64,000 nt of DNA from Bermanella sp. WJH001. GTDB taxonomy: Bacteria; Pseudomonadota; Gammaproteobacteria; Pseudomonadales; Oceanobacteraceae. The notes beneath the pieces are model-generated. The model ran no database searches and was not told where the DNA came from. It saw only the letters and a list, made by a program, of their open reading frames with translations. Of this stretch, positions 37,698 through 46,781 are shown piece after piece; position 1 is the stretch's first letter, and every line of letters begins with the position of its first letter. The position numbers and the translations under genes are program-made. Where the stretch lies: contig NZ_JASJOO010000006.1 in NCBI RefSeq assembly GCF_030070105.1, positions 62,001 to 126,000 of the forward strand, in the 5' to 3' direction.

Positions 37698-38310
37698 ACG
37701 AATAAATATTTTTGACTTTGATGGAACAATAGCTGAATCAAATTTATTAAAAACGGAAGCTTTTAAGCAGTGTGCTATTGAGTTTGGTGATGAAGTGGCT
37801 GATTGGTTTGTACGATATCACCAAGAAAATGGAGGAGTAACACGTCAAGTTAAAATAGAAGCACTATGTCAAAAAATTAATAACATGAACTTATATAATG
37901 ACTTGATGAATAAATATGAACGCTACTTAAGTGATGAGTGGCTTAACTGTCCGTTGTTGCCAGGTTTTAGGGGCTATATTGAAACACTGCCTGGAGTGCA
38001 CTTAATTCTAAGTGGCGGATCAAAATCTGAAATTGAGCATTACTTAGAAGAGAATCATTTAAAACAATATTTTAAAGAAGTATACGGTAATCCCATAGAT
38101 AAAAGCACCAATCTTGAGGTGATTCAAAATAAATATCTTCAAAATGATGTGGAAGTCTTTTTTTATGGCGATAGTAAATTAGATTTTCAGTTGTCAAGTA
38201 AAGTATGCGCTAATTTTGTTTTTGTTTCAGGTGTAAGTGAATGGAAACCATCATTAATAGAATCACACCAGTTTAGTATGTGTGTAGAAGATTTTATTGG
38301 ATTAATATGA
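37690..38310 (+). CDS. HAD-family phosphatase
   Basis: A 206-residue haloacid-dehalogenase hydrolase with motif I FDFDGTIAES (nucleophile Asp about residue 8), a small helical cap (about 15-85), motif II LILSGGSKSE, and motif IV FFYGDSKLDFQ. In Kdo synthesis the HAD enzyme KdsC removes the phosphate before CMP activation; this one has a different HAD subclass cap but the same place in the gene order. Its natural substrate is inferred, not shown. It overlaps the cytidylyltransferase by 8 bp. I set the start at ATG 37690. Confidence 0.82.
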   Translation: MTKRINIFDFDGTIAESNLLKTEAFKQCAIEFGDEVADWFVRYHQENGGVTRQVKIEALCQKINNMNLYNDLMNKYERYLSDEWLNCPLLPGFRGYIETLPGVHLILSGGSKSEIEHYLEENHLKQYFKEVYGNPIDKSTNLEVIQNKYLQNDVEVFFYGDSKLDFQLSSKVCANFVFVSGVSEWKPSLIESHQFSMCVEDFIGLI

Positions 38311-38483
38311 ATTCGAAACACTTCTAACAGTTAATTTTAAAATCGAGATATTTTTTGTTTACCTACTTTAAATGCTAGCTCAATATGTTTTATTCAATCT
38401 GAAGCTTTTAGCAATAAAGAGTGAATGAAAGATTATTTTAAATCTCAATGAAATGTATAGCTAAGATGCTACAAAGGGTTGAC

Positions 38484-39650
38484 ATGAATCAAAAATCATA
38501 TTTGAACGGTTTAGTATGTGTTAAGGATAAAGGCTCGGAAATTAGTGTGTTATGTTTTTCTGGTCCTGTACCAGGTGAGCGCTTCCATTTTTATAGGTCT
38601 TTTGATCAAGAGCATGTCAATGTTATCTATGTTAAGGAGTCATTACCAGGGTGGTTTCAAAATGGACTTCCTGGTGCACGAAGTTATGTTGGCCTAAAAG
38701 AATTTTTAATAGATTTAATTGATGGTTTGGGTTCTAAAAAGTTATACTGTTTTGGTGCTTCAATGGGGGGGTATGCTGCTCTTCTCTATGGGGCGTTACT
38801 TAAAGCTGAGAGGATATTAACTTTTGGAGCAAGAACCTATATACATCCTAATTTCATAACAAATTCTCGTATTATAGCGAATAAAGGGGCTACAGAATCT
38901 ATTAAACGGCTTTACCCTATTATTCAGGATTATGTTAATACAGGTGGTTTGATTATTAATGTATGTGGCGAGGATGAATGGTTAGATATTTTTCATTTAT
39001 CAAGACTTTCTAAGCTGGATGGAGTCAAATCTTATACCTTGCCAAATGCTGGCCACAATGTTGGTGCTTGGTTAAAGGCTCACTATTATTTAGACGAGTT
39101 TCTTGTTCAGGGTTTACTTTATGGTAATTGTGAGATTATTGAGCCTTTAAATTCGTTTATTTTTTCTAATACAAAAGCGCTTGATTGCGTTGTTGAATTT
39201 ATCAAGAAATATCACTCTGGTGATCTGAATGCTTGTAAGAATGTTTTAGATCACTTAAATGAGTTATTTCCATTGTGGTCCTTAGGTCATTTTCATAGAG
39301 CTCTAGTTGCGGCTGAGTCCGGCGAAATAGAGTTATCTATAAAGAGTAATCAAAAAAGTTTGCAGCTTGATCCTAGTTCTTTGAAGTCTCTGTATCTGTC
39401 TGGAAAACTTAATATGCAATCTTCAAGATGGGTTGAAGCAGTAAGAATATTTCAAGATGTAGTGACCAAGAAGCCAACTTTAGATCGACCCATAGTATTG
39501 CGGAAAGCATATTATGGTTTAGCTTATTCTTTACAGATGGTTTCAAATCATGATGAAGCATTAAAATATTTAGAGTTAGGAAATAATGTGATTCCTGGTA
39601 AGCAAACAGAAATTGATGATTTATCTTTTAAGAAGTCAGTGCTTATTTAG
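38484..39650 (+). CDS. Alpha/beta-hydrolase with C-terminal TPR repeats
   Basis: A 388-residue cytoplasmic protein. The first 220 residues look like a serine hydrolase: nucleophile elbow CFGASMGGYAALLYG (Ser93), an acidic stretch VCGEDEWLD, and the catalytic-type His in PNAGHNVGAW (about 191). Residues about 235-388 are TPR-like helices (LGHFHRALVAAESGEIELSI). Substrate is unknown; an esterase acting on capsule substituents or a scaffold are options. ATG 38484 with AAAGGG upstream is chosen over 38448. A run of seven G (38765-38771) falls on the elbow codons. A second hydrolase of related type lies at 41152. Confidence 0.72.
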   Translation: MNQKSYLNGLVCVKDKGSEISVLCFSGPVPGERFHFYRSFDQEHVNVIYVKESLPGWFQNGLPGARSYVGLKEFLIDLIDGLGSKKLYCFGASMGGYAALLYGALLKAERILTFGARTYIHPNFITNSRIIANKGATESIKRLYPIIQDYVNTGGLIINVCGEDEWLDIFHLSRLSKLDGVKSYTLPNAGHNVGAWLKAHYYLDEFLVQGLLYGNCEIIEPLNSFIFSNTKALDCVVEFIKKYHSGDLNACKNVLDHLNELFPLWSLGHFHRALVAAESGEIELSIKSNQKSLQLDPSSLKSLYLSGKLNMQSSRWVEAVRIFQDVVTKKPTLDRPIVLRKAYYGLAYSLQMVSNHDEALKYLELGNNVIPGKQTEIDDLSFKKSVLI

Positions 39651-39674
39651 GCTTACAGTGGATTTGGTTATATT

Positions 39675-40439
39675 ATGTTGATTAACAATGAAAAATTAAA
39701 TTTAGTTCAGTCTGCTATTGAGAATCTGGATTTAAATACTGAAAATTATCATTTACTAGCATCATCAAGCGATCTAGAGAATAAGAACTTTGTTTATATT
39801 AAGGGAGATCTCCAACCTCAAAGTTTTAAAATTAAATTTATCGAAGGTGTGACTGACAGTATAATATTTATAGGTGATAAGCAAAAAGGAAAGGGTTGCC
39901 ATATAAGAGTAGAATATAGTTCGTCTCTTATTTATATAGGAGGGAACTGTAATTTGAAAAACCTTAGTTTAAGAGGGGGGAATATATTAATAGGGGATGC
40001 AGTTAGTAGTCACGAAGGGCGTTGGCAGGCAGGTGTTAACTCTAGAGAGGTTTTGGATGGAAAGCCAAACCTTGAGGCTATGATTATTGTTGGTGATGAC
40101 TGTATGTTTTCACGTGATATTACTATTAGGACTTCTGATGCGCATCCTATTTATGACTTTAATTCTAATAAAATTGTTAATCTTACCGATAAATCAGTTT
40201 TTATTGAGCCTCACGTGTGGGTGTGTGAAAAGGTATCCATTATGAAGGGTATTAAAATAGGAGCATGTTCTATATTGGCATTAGGAGCGGTTGTCACTAA
40301 AGATGTTCCTCGCAATAGCTCTGCTGGAGGTGTGCCTGCTGTTTTTCGGTCCTTAAATGGCAAGGTTTGGGCAAGAAATACGTTTAAAACTTCGAAGCTT
40401 CAATCGGAGTACTATTTTAATAAATATATAAATATATAA
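39675..40439 (+). CDS. Left-handed beta-helix acetyltransferase
   Basis: A 254-residue protein with hexapeptide repeats from about 60 on (LIYIGGNCNLKNLSLRGGNILIG, MIIVGDDCMFSRDITIR). It contains the likely catalytic His in TSDAHPIYD (about 158) and the coil HVWVCEKVSIMKGIKIGACSILALGAVV followed by VPRNSSAGGVPA. This matches O- or N-acetyltransferases that use acetyl-CoA, including capsule O-acetyltransferases. It probably decorates the polymer or a precursor, by context. The first 60 residues are not from the helix. Confidence 0.8.
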   Translation: MLINNEKLNLVQSAIENLDLNTENYHLLASSSDLENKNFVYIKGDLQPQSFKIKFIEGVTDSIIFIGDKQKGKGCHIRVEYSSSLIYIGGNCNLKNLSLRGGNILIGDAVSSHEGRWQAGVNSREVLDGKPNLEAMIIVGDDCMFSRDITIRTSDAHPIYDFNSNKIVNLTDKSVFIEPHVWVCEKVSIMKGIKIGACSILALGAVVTKDVPRNSSAGGVPAVFRSLNGKVWARNTFKTSKLQSEYYFNKYINI

Positions 40440-40534
40440 ATATTTTATTGATAGTTTTTTGACGTTATACGACATATAAACTTATATGTTATTTATCTAT
40501 GATTGGATATTCATGTTAAAGATTAAGGATGATA

Positions 40535-40978
40535 ATGAAAACTAAATATACACTACTCTTACTTGTTGCTTTTTTTTCTATTAATACTAACGCTGACCCT
40601 AGAGAGCGATTCCTTGGAATAAAAGATCAGTACATACATAAGTGGAAACAAAAAATAGTTTTGGAGGATGCCCCTCAACTTTCTTTTGACACTGATGAGT
40701 TAAAAAACCATAAGCTTAAAAATATTGTTGCATGGGATGATGGTTTGATTCATGTGTTTTTTAAAAAGAATACACCTGAATTTTATTTAAATTCTCCTGA
40801 ACATGAATGTGATCATGAAATGAAGCATAGATATATACTTGATCCAGCACGACTTGGTTTTCAAGACAAAAAGGAGTTACTTTATAAAAATAATCTTTTG
40901 AGTATTGGTTACGAGTGCGTAGATTATAAGGATTATGGTCACATTCCCTTTATTACGATTGTAAGAGCTAAGATGTAA
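40535..40978 (+). CDS. Secreted orphan protein in the capsule locus
   Basis: A 147-residue protein with a clear signal peptide (MKTKYTLLLLVAFFSINTNA) and a mature part of about 125 residues holding two cysteines (EHECDHEMKH and IGYECVDY), which may form a disulfide. I do not recognise it. It is probably periplasmic. The ATG at 40535 is favoured over 40529 because AAGGA lies 6 bases upstream. It is A/T-rich like its neighbours and stands alone with gaps of about 95 and 170 bp. Confidence 0.65.
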   Translation: MKTKYTLLLLVAFFSINTNADPRERFLGIKDQYIHKWKQKIVLEDAPQLSFDTDELKNHKLKNIVAWDDGLIHVFFKKNTPEFYLNSPEHECDHEMKHRYILDPARLGFQDKKELLYKNNLLSIGYECVDYKDYGHIPFITIVRAKM

Positions 40979-40987
40979 TCGTATCTG

Positions 40988-41025
40988 TAAGGTGGCATAT
41001 TAAAAGATGCCACTTAAATTTTTAA
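40988..41025 (+). terminator. Possible terminator after the secreted orphan
   Basis: AGGTGGCAT pairs with ATGCCACTT (7-9 bp stem) around ATTAAAAG, followed by an A/T-rich stretch with a TTTTT run. Moderately convincing as a terminator. Confidence 0.5.
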
Positions 41026-41151
41026 AGCTACCCCTTTTAATAATTTAAGAAATGATAAAATGTATCCTCTTTTATAAGGCAAATCTTTTATTTTATTTTT
41101 GTTCTTTTTTTGTGGTATAGTTATCAAAAATATTTATTTTTGGGTGATCAT

Positions 41152-42273
41152 ATGCAGGAAGCATTAAATTCAGCTGTTGTGGAATTTTTAAAAGAAGGTA
41201 TTACTCAGAATGGGGTTTTAGAATTTTCTGGTTTTCATATCGATTTTAGGTATAGAAAGGGTAACAAAGAATTTTTACTCGTTGGCTTTGATGGATGGGA
41301 TCCAGAAAAAAGTTATAGCCATGCTCCAACTTATAGTAAATGGCGATACCTTAAGAGTATGGATTGTAATTGTTTATATATCAGTCATCCTATTTTTCAG
41401 GGAAAGCGTATTTCTCATTCAATCTACACTGCACTGCTAAATGCTCTTAAAATCCAAAATATTGTTTTTCATTTAATTAGACTGGCCGTAAATTCATTAA
41501 AACTAAACACTGCAAATATCATTTTCTATGGTGGTTCTTCGGGAGGGTTTTCAGCTCTACAATACGCGTTACACTTTAAAAATTCTAAATGTTGCACTAT
41601 TAACCCTGAAACGAGTGTGCTTGCGCATAACCTAGATATTATAAACAAATATAAGCATTTAGTTTTAAATCATAATGCTAATAATAAGAGTGTAGCTCGT
41701 CTTAATTTGAATAATCATGTTGTCAAAAAAAATATTGGGCTGCCCAATATTATAATTCATCAAAACCTACTTGATGAATTTTATTATGATAGTCATTTTT
41801 TAGGTTTTAGTGAGATATTTAGAAGTAGAGTGAAAGAGGTTGGTACTGGAAGTCTCGCTGTTATTGAGTATGTATCTGACGTTGGGCATACCAGCGAAAT
41901 TAGTAACTCTTTGTTAGGTGCAAGTCTATTAATGCTTATGAATACGAATAGACCAGCTACTTTGACTGCGGACTGTAAGCTAAGATTAATTTATAAAAAA
42001 ATATCTATGTTAAGTTTAGATATTATCGTAACGATTAAATTTTCACCTGCGAATGCATTGCCAGTTAATAGTATTTTTTTGTCCTTTAGTCGTAATAAGT
42101 TGTATGCCGGAATTGAGATTGTTAATAGAGTGTCACTTGAAGACTTTGAACGCGATGGTGATTTGTTAATTTGGAGTGGTAAGCTTGACTCAAATCAAAA
42201 CTATGTATATTTGCAATCTGATGAGGATCTTTCTGGATTATTGGTAAATATTGATGAGATTTTTGAGAGCTAG
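41152..42273 (+). CDS. Second alpha/beta-hydrolase-like protein
   Basis: A 373-residue protein with a serine-hydrolase elbow FYGGSSGGFSALQYALHF (Ser about 129) and a late His in SDVGHTSEIS (about 246). A further beta-rich part (about 265-373) follows. It resembles the hydrolase at 38484 in the arrangement of elbow and His, but lacks TPR repeats. I cannot assign a substrate; esterase activity on capsule material is only a guess. The ATG at 41152 is preferred since GGGTGA lies just upstream, while the frame to 41110 runs through A/T-rich leader. Confidence 0.68.
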   Translation: MQEALNSAVVEFLKEGITQNGVLEFSGFHIDFRYRKGNKEFLLVGFDGWDPEKSYSHAPTYSKWRYLKSMDCNCLYISHPIFQGKRISHSIYTALLNALKIQNIVFHLIRLAVNSLKLNTANIIFYGGSSGGFSALQYALHFKNSKCCTINPETSVLAHNLDIINKYKHLVLNHNANNKSVARLNLNNHVVKKNIGLPNIIIHQNLLDEFYYDSHFLGFSEIFRSRVKEVGTGSLAVIEYVSDVGHTSEISNSLLGASLLMLMNTNRPATLTADCKLRLIYKKISMLSLDIIVTIKFSPANALPVNSIFLSFSRNKLYAGIEIVNRVSLEDFERDGDLLIWSGKLDSNQNYVYLQSDEDLSGLLVNIDEIFES

Positions 42274-42371
42274 CTGTGTTTTACTTGGATCTAATTTATA
42301 CGTTTAAGTAGATTTAGTATTGCAAAGATAATTGTTAGATCACTTTTTTCAAACAGGTTTTTTAAAGGTTT

Positions 42372-43148
42372 ATGAATTATAAAATAGTCATCCCTTCTCG
42401 ATTTGGTTCATCCCGCTTACCCGGTAAACCATTAAAAGACATCAATGGTAAACCTATGGTTTGGCATGTGTACCAGCGTGCCTTAGAAACTAATATTGGT
42501 GTGCAGAATATTGTGGTGGCCACAGACCACCAAGGTATTTTTGATGTGTGTACTCAATTTGGTATTCAGGCGGTCATGACCCGTGAAGATCATGAATCTG
42601 GTACTGATCGCCTAGCAGAAGTTGCCGATATCATGGGCTGGGGAGATGACGACTTGGTGGTGAATTTACAAGGCGATGAGCCTTTGATTCCGCCTGAATT
42701 AATTGCGCTTGCAGCAAAAACATTGAGCGATTCACCACTGGCGGGCATAGCGACCTTAGGCTGCCCTATTAATGATGAAGCGGATATTAATGATGCAAAC
42801 TGTGTGAAACTTGTTGCTGACCATTCTGGTCGAGCTATGTATTTCTCTAGGGCTGCTATTCCGTTTGCCCGTGATGGCTTTGATGCGAAATTTATGACGG
42901 GCAAGGACACTCCTTGGCTACGCCATATTGGTATGTACGCGTACCGTGTATCAGCCCTTAAAAAAGTCGCAGCCATGCCAATGGCGATGATTGAAGGTTT
43001 AGAAAAGCTAGAACAGTTACGTGCTCTGTGGAATGGTGTGCATATTCAGGTGGCGGCCATTGAGTCGGCACCGGGCCATGGTGTTGATACGCAAGCTGAT
43101 CTTGGTCGTGTTCGTCAATTAATGTCTGAGATGGCTATTGAGTCATAA
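42372..43148 (+). CDS. kdsB: CMP-Kdo synthetase
   Basis: KdsB activates Kdo with CTP to give CMP-Kdo, the donor for lipopolysaccharide and for the capsule poly-Kdo linker. The 258-residue protein has IPSRFGSSRLPGKPL, TREDHESGTDRLAEV and VNLQGDEPLIPPE, all canonical. Base composition returns here toward that of the flanking chromosome, unlike the second KdsB-like gene at 36984. It lies 160 bp before kdsA with a long hairpin between. Confidence 0.94.
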   Translation: MNYKIVIPSRFGSSRLPGKPLKDINGKPMVWHVYQRALETNIGVQNIVVATDHQGIFDVCTQFGIQAVMTREDHESGTDRLAEVADIMGWGDDDLVVNLQGDEPLIPPELIALAAKTLSDSPLAGIATLGCPINDEADINDANCVKLVADHSGRAMYFSRAAIPFARDGFDAKFMTGKDTPWLRHIGMYAYRVSALKKVAAMPMAMIEGLEKLEQLRALWNGVHIQVAAIESAPGHGVDTQADLGRVRQLMSEMAIES

Positions 43149-43160
43149 GTTTATTCCTAA

Positions 43161-43202
43161 ATAGATAAAGTATTTCAAGTTTGCACTTGAAGTACTTTAT
43201 CT
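43161..43202. terminator. Long inverted repeat between kdsB and kdsA
   Basis: TAGATAAAGTA...TCAAG pairs with CTTGA...TACTTTATCTA (about 16 paired bases) around TTTGCA. The right arm is followed by TATTTATCATTTTTAA, so it can act as a terminator on the plus strand. Confidence 0.65.
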
Positions 43203-43298
43203 ATTTATCATTTTTAACCGTCTGTTTTATATACAGACAATTCCCTGTGTTTTTACTACAATATCGGCCTTATTTTTTATAACAGATGGCTGATTTAA

Positions 43299-44349
<1,051 letters not shown>

Positions 44350-44371
44350 TTATTTAGATTGATTATTGGTG

Positions 44372-44431
44372 CTTGCCCTGCGAACGAAGAATACCCAAAG
44401 GGCATGATAGTGCCTTGGGTACACCCTCGTA
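44372..44431. repeat. Partial palindromic repeat before kpsC
   Basis: TGCCCTGCGAACGAAG, a short AATACCCAAAGGGCATGA insertion, and AGTGCCTTGGGTACACCCTCGTAC match the unit of the preceding array. This copy leaves only about 40 bp to the likely kpsC start and makes the upstream extension of the kpsC frame non-coding. Confidence 0.7.
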
Positions 44432-44472
44432 CAATCGTATGGAAATTCGGAGCTCGATCACTTAATAGAAAT

Positions 44473-46779
44473 ATGGACGTTTATACTTCTTCTCGCGGCA
44501 TTGCTAATAACCCACAGATTAGCCAGTTATTAAAGACGAACAAGGTTCGTCTTTTGTCGTTTTTGTCGCCTAAGTATTTGGCCAAATCAAAGCCTGTTTT
44601 AGTTGGCTGGGGTTATAAACCTAACACTTTAAAAACGCGAGCATTAGCGCAAAAACATCAATTACCTTATTGGGCGTTAGAAGATGGTTTTATTAGTTGG
44701 CTAAACCACCCAAATCAATCCAAACCTTACCAGCGCTTGTCATACATTATTGATAAAACCGGTATGTATTACGATGCCTCTAAACCATCGGGTTTGGATG
44801 TGGTGTTGATTGAACAAACAAATATTGATAACAACCGTGTGGAGCGTTTACGTGCCCAATTGCTTAAACTGGGTATAAGTAAATACAATCAAGCTCGCTG
44901 TAAGGCCGAACACTTCCCCAGCTGGCTGCAAGAATTAAAGCGGGCTCAGCTTTCTTGTTTATTATTAGTTGATCAAACCTTTGGTGATGCGTCTATTGAG
45001 TTTTCAGGGGGCAGTGAAAAAAGTTTTGAGCGTATGCTGAGTTGGGCAATTAATCGTTTAACTCATGATAAAAAACTGCACGTCATCATCAAAACCCACC
45101 CTGATGTTTTATTAGGGAAAAAATCAGGTTATTTATTTGCGGCACTTCATGCATTACAACTGGATAATGATTTAACCCAGCGTATTCATTTATTAAGTGA
45201 CGATATAGCGCCAGCAGAATTAATTGCTATGGCAAGTGAAGTGGCGGTAGTTAGTAGCCAAATGGGGTTTGAGGCACTGTGGCAAAATAAAATGGTGACG
45301 TGTTTTGCTTGGCCATTTTATGCTGGGCGTGGTTTGACCGTTGATCAGTGTGAATCCCCTTTAAATTACCAGCGTAAGCCTGTTTCTCTTAATCAATTAT
45401 TACATGCAGCGTTGATTGAATACCCTGTTTACTTACAGCCAGATACGCAAAATGAATGTGAAATAGAAGATGTTGTAGACTATCTACAGGCCCACTTATT
45501 AACCCGTGAAATGCACTGCGACTCTTTGGCAATACCGAATGTGAGTTTGTGGAAGCGCAGTTTTATTCCGGAATTTGTTTCAGCTTCAGCCGATATATTA
45601 CGGTTTGGTTCACCAAAAAATAATGATGTGGCTTTGTTGTGGGGAATGAAAGATAAGGCGAACATGATGGGTATGCACTCACGCCTGCGCGGGAGTGACG
45701 TGGCGAGTGGTTCGCATGATACAAGTGTTGACGTGGCTGATATAAATAAAGCGCTTGCTGGAAAACTCAAAGGCGATGGTGTCAGCGGGAATAATGCAGG
45801 CAATGCAGTTACCCCGTCATACACTCCCACGGGGGTATCCAGTTTTCATGCATTAAAACCTATAACCGTTACAAATCATAAAACATGGCGCATTGAAGAT
45901 GGTTTCATTCGCTCGGTCGGCTTGGGGGCGGATCTGCGTCGCCCAAGCTCTCTTGTGTTAGATGATCAAGGGATTTATTACAACGGCAAACAAGCATCAC
46001 GTTTAGAACGTTTATTTGAGCAGTATGATTTAAACGCCTATGAGCAATACCGTGCTGCGAATTTATTAGCTCAATTACGTGAGTCTAATATCACCAAATA
46101 CAATGTAGAAAGCAGCAGTGATGTTGCCCAGTTTGTGGCTCAAGCCAACGGCAAAGAGATTGTGCTGGTAACGGGGCAATTTCAGCAGGATTTATCCATG
46201 CAGTTTGGTGCTGAAAACATTCGCGATAATCTAAGCTTATTGCAGCAGGTGAAAGCCGACTTTCCTCATGGGTTTGTTATTTATAAAGAGCACCCAGATG
46301 TTTATAGCGGGGTGCGTCCGGGGCGACTAGATGAGAGTCAGGTGTTTCAATATGCCGATGCCTATGTCACCGATACCAGCCTGACGGATTTATTTGGTAT
46401 CACTCAGCGTTTGTGCACCATTTGCTCGTTGGCGGGCTTTGAAGCGTTAACTCGCGGTATCGCCGTAACTACCTATGGTTTGCCGTTTTATGGTGGTTGG
46501 GGGTTAACAGACGATAAGTGTGATTTTCCTCGTCGCACCCGCATGCGTACAAATGAAGAGTTAGCTTATATAGCGCTTGTGCTGTATGGGCGCTATGTGA
46601 ATTGGGATACGCGACAAATCACCACTGTAGAATCGACGATTAATACTTTAGTATGTGATCGACCGCAAACTATGCAACTTAAAACCAGTTGGATGGCGCG
46701 GCAATCCCGTAAAATAGGGTATCTGTTTCAAGCGTTATTTAAGGCTCGTCGTTCATATCGTTCTGGGTCTAGGAGCTAG
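44473..46779 (+). CDS. kpsC: Capsule poly-Kdo linker transferase KpsC
   Basis: KpsC is a dual beta-Kdo transferase that extends the poly-Kdo linker on lysophosphatidylglycerol at the inner membrane. The 768-residue protein has two KpsC modules: the first with LEDGFISWLN, VDQTFGDASIEFSGG, IIKTHPDVLLG and SSQMGFEALWQ, the second (from about 475) with IEDGFIRSVGLG, VTGQFQQDLSMQFG, YKEHPDVYSG and CSLAGFEALTRG. The linker (about 400-460) is partly made from a repeat-like DNA element at 45672-45850. I chose ATG 44473; the frame upstream to 44359 runs through intergenic repeat. Confidence 0.92.
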   Translation: MDVYTSSRGIANNPQISQLLKTNKVRLLSFLSPKYLAKSKPVLVGWGYKPNTLKTRALAQKHQLPYWALEDGFISWLNHPNQSKPYQRLSYIIDKTGMYYDASKPSGLDVVLIEQTNIDNNRVERLRAQLLKLGISKYNQARCKAEHFPSWLQELKRAQLSCLLLVDQTFGDASIEFSGGSEKSFERMLSWAINRLTHDKKLHVIIKTHPDVLLGKKSGYLFAALHALQLDNDLTQRIHLLSDDIAPAELIAMASEVAVVSSQMGFEALWQNKMVTCFAWPFYAGRGLTVDQCESPLNYQRKPVSLNQLLHAALIEYPVYLQPDTQNECEIEDVVDYLQAHLLTREMHCDSLAIPNVSLWKRSFIPEFVSASADILRFGSPKNNDVALLWGMKDKANMMGMHSRLRGSDVASGSHDTSVDVADINKALAGKLKGDGVSGNNAGNAVTPSYTPTGVSSFHALKPITVTNHKTWRIEDGFIRSVGLGADLRRPSSLVLDDQGIYYNGKQASRLERLFEQYDLNAYEQYRAANLLAQLRESNITKYNVESSSDVAQFVAQANGKEIVLVTGQFQQDLSMQFGAENIRDNLSLLQQVKADFPHGFVIYKEHPDVYSGVRPGRLDESQVFQYADAYVTDTSLTDLFGITQRLCTICSLAGFEALTRGIAVTTYGLPFYGGWGLTDDKCDFPRRTRMRTNEELAYIALVLYGRYVNWDTRQITTVESTINTLVCDRPQTMQLKTSWMARQSRKIGYLFQALFKARRSYRSGSRS
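45672..45850. repeat. Repeat-like palindromic element inside kpsC
   Basis: ACTCACGCCTGCGCGGGAGTG at one side and CCGTCATACACTCCCACGGG with GGTATCCAGTTTTCATGC at the other look like the ends of the intergenic palindromes typical of this genome (compare 61389-61417). The stretch codes in frame for a low-complexity linker (HSRLRGSDVASG, then NAVTPSYTPTGVSS) between the two KpsC modules. Confidence 0.5.
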
Positions 46780-46781
46780 GT

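Noticed and set aside
41101-41151. Longer N-terminus of the second hydrolase
   Set aside because: The extra residues come from an A/T-rich leader, and a ribosome-site-like GGGTGA sits just before the ATG at 41152.
44359-44472. N-terminal extension of kpsC
   Set aside because: The DNA is a partial intergenic repeat and the added residues do not resemble KpsC N-termini.
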